Shown here piece after piece: positions 54,474 to 61,982 of a stretch of 64,000 nt of DNA. The stretch comes from RZYY01 sp036794825 (lineage in GTDB: Bacteria > Bacteroidota > Bacteroidia > Bacteroidales > 4484-276), in the NCBI GenBank assembly GCA_036794825.1, contig DAIRGA010000026.1:11147-75146 (forward strand), in the 5' to 3' direction. The notes below the pieces were generated by a model. That model was not told the origin of the DNA. It searched no databases and was given only the letters and a program-made list of their open reading frames with translations. Numbering within the stretch: the stretch's first letter is position 1; each line of letters opens with the position of its first letter. The translations under genes were made by a program, and so were the position numbers.

Positions 54474-56996
54474 TTAGAAAATTAAATTACCCAACTGATA
54501 AACAATTAACGCCATTACGTAAGCCAGCGTAGTAGTGTAAACCGCCAGAAAGACAGCCCAGCGCCAACCGCCGGTCTCCTTCTTAACTGCTGCTACCACT
54601 GCCACGCATGGGAAATAGATCAAAACAAAAATCAGGAATGCAAAAGCTGACACCGGCGTAAAAACCGGCTGACCTTCCCTTGGCCCGGATGTGTAGCGCT
54701 GTGCTCTTAGTTTTTCGATCAGCGACTGATGATTTTCAGGATCATCGGTATGATAGAGTACACCCAGCGTTCCAATCACTATCTCTTTTGCGGCTCCTCC
54801 GGTTACCAGACTTATTCCCATCTTCCAATCAAAACCCAAAGGATAGATCAAAGGTTCAATGAGCAATCCCAATTTTCCGATAAATGAGTTCTCGAGCCGG
54901 TAGCTTTGCTTGTCGGTTTGAAGTTTGAAAAGCTCTTTTTGCATTGAAATCTGAATGTTTTCAAAACTTTCCGGATCGTTTGCCTGATCAATTTCAGCCA
55001 GTTGCAGGTTGAATGCCTGCTCGGTCTCAGCAATTTTCTGATCAAATTCTTTCATCTTATCCCGGTTTTGAGGAAAATACCCGGCAGCCCAGATCAGGAT
55101 AACGGCCAGCAGTATGATTCCACCCATCTTCCGGAGGTACTGCGACCCTTTGAACCACATGTTTTTGAGGATTGCGTAAAATGTCGGAAGGCGGTAAGGG
55201 GGCAACTCCATTACAAATGGCGCTTCTACCTTATTGAAAAACAGTTTTTTGAATGAAATGGCGATGACGGAAGCAAACAGCACCCCTATTCCATACATCA
55301 GCAGCAACATCATGGTTGGGTTGGATGGAAAGAAAGCCCCGATGATCAGAATGTAAACGGGAAGCCTGGCGCTGCAGGACATAAAGGGATTGATAAGGAT
55401 GGTGAGGATGCGATCGGAGCGCGATTCGATGGTACGGGTGGCCATTATAGCTGGCACATTGCAACCGAAACCCATCAGCATCGGGATAAATGACCGGCCA
55501 TGCAACCCGATTTTGTGCATGATTCTGTCCATGATAAAAGCCACCCTCGCCATGTAACCCGTATCTTCCATAAACGATATGAAAAAGAAGAGAATCAGTA
55601 TGTTAGGCAGAAAAACAATCACACTCCCTACCCCTGAAATTATACCGTCCACAATCAGGTCTTTCAGCATTCCGTCCGGCATAAACCGGCTGAAAAGATC
55701 CGAAATCATGCCGACCCCGGAATCAATCCAGTTCATGGGAATTTCTCCCACGGTGAAAGTGGAATAAAACATCAGCCATAGGAAGGCCAGAAAGATTGGA
55801 AAGCCAAAGATCCGGTGCGTTATGAAAGTATCAAGAATCTCAGTTTCAGTCTTTTGTCGCCGTTTTAGTTTGTCTTCGATATAGGTCTCCTTCAACGCGC
55901 CCGAAATAAATCCATAGCGGGCATCCGTGATTAATGTTTCCGTATCCTCCTTGAAATCCTTCTCGAGTATCCTGATCTCTTCATTAGCTATCGCTTTGAT
56001 TTGCCCGTGATTAGGCAGATGTTCGAGGTCTTTTGAAACGGATTCATCTTTCTCCAGCAATTTTATCGAATAAAAACGGGAAGATACTTCATCAGTGAGA
56101 GATTTATTTTTCCAGAGAACATCCTGAATTTTTTTTAATGAGTTTTCGATGGATTTTCCGTAGTTAATATGGATATGCCTGGTAAGCGGTTCATTATCCT
56201 CATAAACCTCGATTGCTTTGGCAAAAAGTTCCCGGATACCTTTTCCTTTCGATCCAATTGTTGGAACGAAAGGAATCCCGAGCATTTTACCAAGCATCCG
56301 GTAGTCGAATTTATCACCCCTGGCTTCCAGTTCATCAAACATGTTCAATGCTATTACCACTTTGATGTCCATGTCAATCAGTTGGGTGGTCAGGTAAAGA
56401 TTACGTTCGAGGTTGGATGAATCTATTACATTGATCACAATATCAGGACTTTGCTCAAGAATGTGTTTTCTGACAAAGAGTTCTTCGGGTGTGTAAGCCG
56501 TCAGCGAATAGGTTCCAGGCAAATCAACCACATTAAAAGTATAACCTCCCTGGTGAAATCTTGCCGATTTGGCCTCGATGGTTACTCCACTGTAATTTCC
56601 AACCTTTTCCCTCGACCGGGAAGCGTAATTAAAGATGGTTGTTTTGCCCGAATTGGGATTCCCAACCAGCGCAATATCAATCACTTTCCCTTTAGCCTGA
56701 ACCTTGCTACGGATGATTTCGCTGTCGATCACAGCGGGAATATCAACAGAATCACTGGCATCTAACAACTCTCTGTCGCTGACAACGTGAATAAGGTTTG
56801 CTTCGCTTCGCCGCAGCGACACAGCATAATTCATAATTCGGTATTCGATGGGGTCGCGCAAAGGAGCGTTTTTAATCACCTCCACCATCTGGCCTTTGAT
56901 AAAACCCATTTCAGTGATTCTTTTTCTGAATGCACCCCGTCCTTTTACTTTGGAAATGTAGCCCTTTTGTCCCTCTTTTAAATCGCTAAGATTCAT
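54474..56996 (-). CDS. feoB: FeoA-FeoB fusion ferrous iron transporter
   Basis: This 840-residue protein joins an N-terminal FeoA domain (SH3-like, about 1-75: MNLSDLKEGQKGYISKVKG) to FeoB, with a GTPase domain (G1 GNPNSGKTT, G3 VDLPGTYS, G4 ALNMFD) and a polytopic membrane part with two Gate regions (FMEDTGYMARVAFIMD, and SCSARLPVYILIIGAFFP). It imports Fe2+ across the inner membrane, driven by GTP. Fe supply fits the heavy demand of the Fe-S-rich hydrogenase genes. Fusion with FeoA is common in Bacteroidota. Confidence 0.95.
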   Translation of the reverse strand: MNLSDLKEGQKGYISKVKGRGAFRKRITEMGFIKGQMVEVIKNAPLRDPIEYRIMNYAVSLRRSEANLIHVVSDRELLDASDSVDIPAVIDSEIIRSKVQAKGKVIDIALVGNPNSGKTTIFNYASRSREKVGNYSGVTIEAKSARFHQGGYTFNVVDLPGTYSLTAYTPEELFVRKHILEQSPDIVINVIDSSNLERNLYLTTQLIDMDIKVVIALNMFDELEARGDKFDYRMLGKMLGIPFVPTIGSKGKGIRELFAKAIEVYEDNEPLTRHIHINYGKSIENSLKKIQDVLWKNKSLTDEVSSRFYSIKLLEKDESVSKDLEHLPNHGQIKAIANEEIRILEKDFKEDTETLITDARYGFISGALKETYIEDKLKRRQKTETEILDTFITHRIFGFPIFLAFLWLMFYSTFTVGEIPMNWIDSGVGMISDLFSRFMPDGMLKDLIVDGIISGVGSVIVFLPNILILFFFISFMEDTGYMARVAFIMDRIMHKIGLHGRSFIPMLMGFGCNVPAIMATRTIESRSDRILTILINPFMSCSARLPVYILIIGAFFPSNPTMMLLLMYGIGVLFASVIAISFKKLFFNKVEAPFVMELPPYRLPTFYAILKNMWFKGSQYLRKMGGIILLAVILIWAAGYFPQNRDKMKEFDQKIAETEQAFNLQLAEIDQANDPESFENIQISMQKELFKLQTDKQSYRLENSFIGKLGLLIEPLIYPLGFDWKMGISLVTGGAAKEIVIGTLGVLYHTDDPENHQSLIEKLRAQRYTSGPREGQPVFTPVSAFAFLIFVLIYFPCVAVVAAVKKETGGWRWAVFLAVYTTTLAYVMALIVYQLGNLIF

Positions 56997-57049
56997 AGAA
57001 TTACCTGTGGTCTTGATTTTTACTTCTAATTTAGAATAATTTCAAACTG

Positions 57050-57057
57050 CAAATATA
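57050..57057 (-). promoter_or_regulatory. Bacteroidota -7 box upstream of feoAB
   Basis: On the minus strand this reads TATATTTG, fitting TAnnTTTG, 54 bases upstream of the feoAB ATG. A Fur-type operator was not recognised. Confidence 0.45.
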
Positions 57058-57243
57058 TCTAAACTTTTTTGGGGAATCACAATGAAACCTGAGATTCCTT
57101 ATTCACTTATCAATGTATTCAAATGATTAAGAGCAAGTTAGGATAGTCTGCTAACTTCACTTTGCAGTTGAAACAGAAAACAAAAGGGAAAAAATCAAAT
57201 GTCAATCAGTTCAATGGGAAATGGCCATTTCCAATATCACCCA

Positions 57244-58611
57244 TCATCCAAACAACTCCCGGAATACATCTTCGATCCGGGAAACTGGGATCACCTCGAT
57301 ATTTGATTTTGAAGAAACTTCAGACTTTTTATTTCCATAGCCGGAAATAAAAATCCTGCTGAAGCCCAGCTTTGCAGCTTCAGAAATACGCTGCTCCAGC
57401 CGGTTAACATTTCTGATTTCACCTGATAGACCAACTTCAGCGGCAAAACAGGTTTTTGGGCTGATGGGGATATCTTCGCTGGAAGATAGTACTGCACAAA
57501 CCACGGCCAAGTCAATCGCTGGGTCGTCAACCCTGATGCCTCCGGCAATGTTGAGAAAAACATCTTTGTTGGTCAACCGGAAACCGGCTCTTTTTTCAAG
57601 TACAGCAAGCAACATGTTTAATCTTCGAGCATCAAAACCGGTTGTTGAACGTTGAGGAACGCCATAAGCTGCCGTGCTCACCAGCGCCTGGGTTTCGATT
57701 AGCATTGGGCGCAAACCCTCTATAGTTGCAGAAATCGCCACTCCGCTCATATTTTCACTGCGTTGTGAAATCAGCAATTCAGACGGATTACTCACTTCGC
57801 GCAGACCATCGTCCCTCATTTCATAAATCCCAATCTCCTGGGCTGATCCAAATCTGTTTTTCACGGCTCTGATTATCCGGTAACCATAATTACGGTCGCC
57901 CTCAAAGTAAAGCACGGTGTCCACCATGTGTTCAAGAATTTTGGGACCGGCAATGTTCCCCTCTTTTGTAATATGTCCTACCAGGAAAACCGGTGTGTGG
58001 GTGATTTTCGCATACTGAAGCAGCTGGCCTGCGCACTCGCGGATCTGGGAAATGCTGCCGGCTGATGATTCGGTGTTTTGGGTATGCAGGGTTTGGATGG
58101 AGTCAATGATGATGACAGAAGGTTTGGTTTTTTCGACCTGTAGAAAGATATCTTCCATCGAGGTTTCGGTGAGAATATAACAATCTGATTCACTAATTCT
58201 TAGCCGGTCGGCCCTCATCTTTATCTGCTGCTCACTCTCCTCGCCCGAAACGTACAAAACTTTGTTTTTCTTCAAATGTAACGAAAGCTGAAGCATCAAG
58301 GTGGATTTACCGATACCGGGTTCACCACCCACCAGGACCACAGAGCCTGCGACCAGACCACCTCCAAGAACACGGTTAAGTTCTACATCTCCGGTGTCGA
58401 TACGCAGTTCATCCGATGCTTCAATATCCTTTAAAAGCTTAGGTGAATTTTTCTGGAGTCCGGCAAAAACAATTGTTTCCGATTTTTTCCCACTTCGTAT
58501 GATCTCCTCCGAAAAGGTATTCCAACTGTTGCACGACGGACATTTCCCAACCCATTTCGGGGATTCGTAACCACAACTCTGACAGAAATAGACGGTCTTA
58601 GTCTTTGCCAT
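57244..58611 (-). CDS. radA: DNA repair protein RadA/Sms
   Basis: This 455-residue protein has the N-terminal zinc finger (CQSCGYESPKWVGKCPSC), Walker A (GEPGIGKST), the RadA-specific KNRFG motif and a C-terminal Lon-like domain. RadA processes branched recombination intermediates. It ends a six-gene minus-strand unit that includes panC and panD and starts 23 bases after rfaE2. Standard length and motifs. Confidence 0.96.
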   Translation of the reverse strand: MAKTKTVYFCQSCGYESPKWVGKCPSCNSWNTFSEEIIRSGKKSETIVFAGLQKNSPKLLKDIEASDELRIDTGDVELNRVLGGGLVAGSVVLVGGEPGIGKSTLMLQLSLHLKKNKVLYVSGEESEQQIKMRADRLRISESDCYILTETSMEDIFLQVEKTKPSVIIIDSIQTLHTQNTESSAGSISQIRECAGQLLQYAKITHTPVFLVGHITKEGNIAGPKILEHMVDTVLYFEGDRNYGYRIIRAVKNRFGSAQEIGIYEMRDDGLREVSNPSELLISQRSENMSGVAISATIEGLRPMLIETQALVSTAAYGVPQRSTTGFDARRLNMLLAVLEKRAGFRLTNKDVFLNIAGGIRVDDPAIDLAVVCAVLSSSEDIPISPKTCFAAEVGLSGEIRNVNRLEQRISEAAKLGFSRIFISGYGNKKSEVSSKSNIEVIPVSRIEDVFRELFG

Positions 58612-58634
58612 CGGCTTATCCTGGAAGTTATGTG

Positions 58635-59129
58635 TTATAATGCTTTGATCTGCTCAATCAGTCCTGTTGTTGAAAAACCATCGAGGTAATCAATGGTTAT
58701 CACTTCACCGCTTTTGGCTGTGACGATGTCGTATCCTACAATTTCTTCGGCGCTGTAATCGCTTCCTTTTACCAAAACATCGGGATTGATAAGCTGGATT
58801 AACTCATAAGGTGTGTCCTGGTCAAAGAGCACAACGGCATCAACAAAGCGAAGAGATGAGAGTAAGAGAGCTCTGGACCTTTCATCCTGGACAGGTCGGT
58901 TCTCACCTTTTAATCTTTTCACCGATGCATCCGTGTTAAGCCCGATGATAAGGATATCACCATGATCGGCAGCTTGTGAAAGGTAATCAATATGTCCCTG
59001 ATGGATGAGGTCGAAACAACCATTGGTGAAGACTATTTTTTTCTCATGAAACCTCCAGTATGCCAGCCAGTATTTAAGCGTCTCCCAGTTGGTGTGAATC
59101 CGTGACTCAACGATTTCAAGTTTTTGCAT
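58635..59129 (-). CDS. rfaE2: D-glycero-beta-D-manno-heptose 1-phosphate adenylyltransferase (RfaE2/HldE-C type)
   Basis: This 164-residue nucleotidyltransferase has FTNGCFDLIHQGHIDYL, with the HxGH site, and the later SRALLLSSLRFVDAVV segment. It corresponds to the C-terminal domain of HldE, found as a separate protein in many Bacteroidota, and makes ADP-heptose for LPS core. The kinase half is not in this window. Its start overlaps the end of the flippase-like gene by 14 bases. Confidence 0.88.
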   Translation of the reverse strand: MQKLEIVESRIHTNWETLKYWLAYWRFHEKKIVFTNGCFDLIHQGHIDYLSQAADHGDILIIGLNTDASVKRLKGENRPVQDERSRALLLSSLRFVDAVVLFDQDTPYELIQLINPDVLVKGSDYSAEEIVGYDIVTAKSGEVITIDYLDGFSTTGLIEQIKAL

Positions 59130-60135
59130 GTATTTTTGTTTTGTTGATTACTGGTAATAAAACTAGCGAAACCAACCCGGTTATTACTATCATTAAGGTC
59201 TGAGCTGTCCAGCCAAGCCACCCGAGAGCGTAACCATAAGTAGTTGGTATGTTGTACAATAACAATGTTTCAGCGATTATTGCCGGATAAATGCCAATGC
59301 CGCCCTGAACCACAATGATACCAATGGATCCGAACATGAGAAGCGATAGCGCTGCATCTGGCCCTAAGTGACTGGTTTGAGGCATGGTGAAGAAGCAGAC
59401 ATAAATCATCAGATAATACAAAAACCAGATCATCAGGGAATGAAAGATGAAGGTGAAAGGTTTTCTTATTTTGGTTACTGCCCATAGTCCGTGCCAAAAG
59501 CCAATCAAAAGTTCTTTGATTTTTAGATAAAGCGTAAGATGCTGAATCTTCCTGCGATATACTAAAAGTAGAACGGCCATAGAAAGAAAAACCAACGCTG
59601 GAATCAGCAGAAAAAAAATGGCGCCATTTTCAAACTGAAACCGCTCACTCATCGGGTTAAAGACCTTTTCCCTGAAATATAATCCGAGTTTATCGTAAAA
59701 AATCATCAGGTTAATAAAAAAAAGGCCTGCAAACACCACAAGATCAAGACTTCGCTCAACCATCACCGTTCCGAAAGATTTGCCCATCGGTATCTTTTCG
59801 TATTTGTTGAGCACACCGCAGCGGGTAACCTCGCCCAGCCTGGGCAATGCGGTATTGGCAAGATAGCCAATCATCACTGCAGAGAAGGTATTTTTCAGTT
59901 TTGGTTTGTACCCCATTGGCTCGAGTAGGCTATTCCAACGTAATGCTCTGATGACATGGCTTAAGATTCCAAGTATTATCGAGACCAACAACCATAAATA
60001 GTTTGCATTAATGAACGAATCCCAGATTTCGTGCTTTTGATCAAGAGTAAGTTTTCTCAGAAATATCCAGATAAAGAAAATCCCGATAGCCAGAAAAAAC
60101 AGGATTTTGAATGCAGAAAAAATGTTTCGTCTCAA
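59116..60135 (-). CDS. LPG-synthase-TM/flippase-like membrane protein
   Basis: This 339-residue protein has about eight transmembrane segments and the features of the UPF0104/LPG_synthase_TM family (HVIRALRWNSLLEPMGYKP, GYLANTALPRLGEVTRCGVL, GGIGIYPAIIAETLLLY). Members are associated with lipid or polyprenyl-sugar handling. No in-frame ATG is near the start, so the TTG at 60135, 2 bases after panD stops, is used. It overlaps rfaE2 by 14 bases, which hints at an envelope glycan role. Confidence 0.85.
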   Translation of the reverse strand: MRRNIFSAFKILFFLAIGIFFIWIFLRKLTLDQKHEIWDSFINANYLWLLVSIILGILSHVIRALRWNSLLEPMGYKPKLKNTFSAVMIGYLANTALPRLGEVTRCGVLNKYEKIPMGKSFGTVMVERSLDLVVFAGLFFINLMIFYDKLGLYFREKVFNPMSERFQFENGAIFFLLIPALVFLSMAVLLLVYRRKIQHLTLYLKIKELLIGFWHGLWAVTKIRKPFTFIFHSLMIWFLYYLMIYVCFFTMPQTSHLGPDAALSLLMFGSIGIIVVQGGIGIYPAIIAETLLLYNIPTTYGYALGWLGWTAQTLMIVITGLVSLVLLPVINKTKIHAKT

Positions 60136-60137
60136 AA

Positions 60138-60485
60138 CTAACTGAGTTTGTTGTGTTGATCGGGGAAAATGATGTGGGGCTTGAATGATTTTGCGTCTTC
60201 AAAAGGCATGGAAGCATAGGAAACGATAATTACAAGATCGCCGGCAGCGGCTTTACGTGCAGCAGCACCATTAAGCGAGATATGTCCTGAGCCGCGGACT
60301 CCTTTAATTACATAGGTTTCAAGCCGTTCGCCATTCGAAATGTTGTAAATATGAACCTTCTCATTTTCAATAAGATTTGCAGCGTCCATCAGGTCTTCAT
60401 CAATGGAGATGCTGCCAATATAGTTAAGGTTGGCTTCGGATAGCGTAGCTCTGTGAATTTTCGATTTAAGTACTTCGATTTGCAT
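60138..60485 (-). CDS. panD: aspartate 1-decarboxylase, pyruvoyl proenzyme
   Basis: This 115-residue protein has the self-cleavage site Gly-Ser (YIGSISID at about 24-25), which produces the pyruvoyl-bearing alpha chain, and a C-terminal region with NGAAARKAAAGD. It makes beta-alanine from aspartate for pantothenate and CoA. It lies 15 bases after panC, consistent with one biosynthetic operon. Confidence 0.95.
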   Translation of the reverse strand: MQIEVLKSKIHRATLSEANLNYIGSISIDEDLMDAANLIENEKVHIYNISNGERLETYVIKGVRGSGHISLNGAAARKAAAGDLVIIVSYASMPFEDAKSFKPHIIFPDQHNKLS

Positions 60486-60500
60486 AGCGCGACAAAATTA

Positions 60501-61343
60501 CTAAAAAATCATGAGGTTGTCTATCAGCCTGACTTCTCCAAGAAACACAGCTGCACAAACAATGCATTTCTGTGCTTCATTCCAGTCGTTGATGGGCAAA
60601 AGCGTTTCAGCATCAACAACCGACAGGTATTCAACAGTCATCTCATCGTACTTGTTCAATTTTGAAACGGCCCAGATCTCTGCTTCATAAACGGTCATTT
60701 TTCCTGCATTTTCCTTTATTCCTGAGAGAATCCTGTAAATAACCGGCGCAATCCGCCGCTGATTCTGTGTCAGCCTGACATTGCGCGAACTCATTGCCAA
60801 CCCATCTTTCTCTCGTATGGTGGGGCAGGGAACAATTTTAACAGGCAACCTCAATTCGGATGTTAACGTTTGAATGATGCGCAATTGCTGATAATCCTTC
60901 ATTCCAAAGTAAGCTTTGTCCGGGGTGATGATCTCAAACAATTTACGCACCACCACAGCGACTCCATTAAAATGACCAGGTCGGAATTTCCCCTCCATCA
61001 CCTTATCAAGGTGCCCGAATTCATATTTGTCGAACACAGGTTCAGGGTACATTTCAAGCTCATCCGGGTAGAATAAAACATCGCAGCCAATCTCCACTAG
61101 TTTATGGATGTCATTGTCAATAGGCCGGGGATATTTTGCAAGATCACTCTTATTATTAAACTGAATGGGATTAACAAAGATGCTGGCCACCGACACGTCA
61201 TTTTCCGCTGAAGCCCGATTGATCAAAGCAAGATGGCCTGAGTGTAAAGCTCCCATTGTTGGTACGAACCCAATCGTTTCACCGGAAGATTTTGCCTTTA
61301 AGATGTAATTCCTTGTTTCGGCAATAGTTGTAAATATCTCCAT
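60501..61343 (-). CDS. panC: pantothenate synthetase
   Basis: This 280-residue protein has the nucleotidyltransferase motifs FVPTMGALHSGHLALI, with the HxGH site, VFVNPIQFN-like SIFVNPIQFN, DKAYFGMKDYQQL and MSSRNVRL. It condenses pantoate and beta-alanine with ATP. With panD next, it forms the lower pantothenate pathway. It follows a thioredoxin-like gene by 9 bases. Confidence 0.96.
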   Translation of the reverse strand: MEIFTTIAETRNYILKAKSSGETIGFVPTMGALHSGHLALINRASAENDVSVASIFVNPIQFNNKSDLAKYPRPIDNDIHKLVEIGCDVLFYPDELEMYPEPVFDKYEFGHLDKVMEGKFRPGHFNGVAVVVRKLFEIITPDKAYFGMKDYQQLRIIQTLTSELRLPVKIVPCPTIREKDGLAMSSRNVRLTQNQRRIAPVIYRILSGIKENAGKMTVYEAEIWAVSKLNKYDEMTVEYLSVVDAETLLPINDWNEAQKCIVCAAVFLGEVRLIDNLMIF

Positions 61344-61352
61344 CAGGTATGG

Positions 61353-61865
61353 CTATTCTGCCTGCATAAGAATCAATAACATATCCTTTTCAAGCGAAAG
61401 CGTTGGTGATTCGGTTATTCGTCCAATCTCAAGACCGTTTTTATAGACGATAAATACAGGAATCCTGGTCACAGAAAACGGCTCAATACTTACCTCACCG
61501 GCAGATTTGGAACGGTTAACGGCAATCATGGTTATACTTTTTTCACCTAAACCAGCTTCATCTGCAATTTTGAAAAAACGTGGTAATTGCTCCCTGGTGT
61601 CACCGCACCAGGTAGCCATTACAATAGTAACTGTCAGGTCTTTTTTGTGCTTTTTAAGCTCTTTTACGGTATTGGCGTCCGGAAGATAGTTGCTATACCC
61701 CTCGTCAAACCATGTTTTGAAGAGTTCATTTTTAAATCCATCCCGGTTACACATTCCAATCAGGACTTCCTTGTTTATCTCTGAATCGAGAACGACTTTA
61801 TTGATTTCCTGCGCTGAAGAAAAAGTGGCAACCATTATCCATACTACCAGAAACAGGTACCTCAT
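61353..61865 (-). CDS. exported thioredoxin-fold protein with one active-site cysteine
   Basis: This 170-residue protein has a signal peptide (about 1-18, ending SSAQ) and a thioredoxin-like fold with the segment MATWCGDTREQLPRF, where the canonical CxxC is CGDT, so only one Cys remains, and a later cis-Pro (TRIPVF). It may be a monothiol redox or a binding protein in the periplasm. It leads the panC-panD-radA unit, and its promoter box is the nearest one upstream. I cannot name a partner. Confidence 0.8.
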   Translation of the reverse strand: MRYLFLVVWIMVATFSSAQEINKVVLDSEINKEVLIGMCNRDGFKNELFKTWFDEGYSNYLPDANTVKELKKHKKDLTVTIVMATWCGDTREQLPRFFKIADEAGLGEKSITMIAVNRSKSAGEVSIEPFSVTRIPVFIVYKNGLEIGRITESPTLSLEKDMLLILMQAE

Positions 61866-61889
61866 AATTAATTGAATTAAAATTTATGG

Positions 61890-61897
61890 CAAAATTA
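61890..61897 (-). promoter_or_regulatory. Bacteroidota -7 box for the thioredoxin-pan operon
   Basis: On the minus strand this reads TAATTTTG, 25 bases upstream of the ATG at 61865, fitting TAnnTTTG. Confidence 0.45.
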
Positions 61898-61930
61898 CAA
61901 AAAGCAGATTGTTGATAGCATAAAAATTAA

Positions 61931-61962
61931 AAAAGGGAGAACCCAACCGGGCTCTCCCTTTA
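61931..61962. terminator. terminator after the T9SS repeat protein gene
   Basis: AAAAGGGAGA and TCTCCCTTT, with CCC and GGG pairing inside, form a hairpin with A/T runs. It lies about 20 bases beyond the stop of the minus-strand surface-protein gene, which it should terminate. Confidence 0.75.
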
Positions 61963-61982
61963 ACTTATTTGAGGACTACTGA

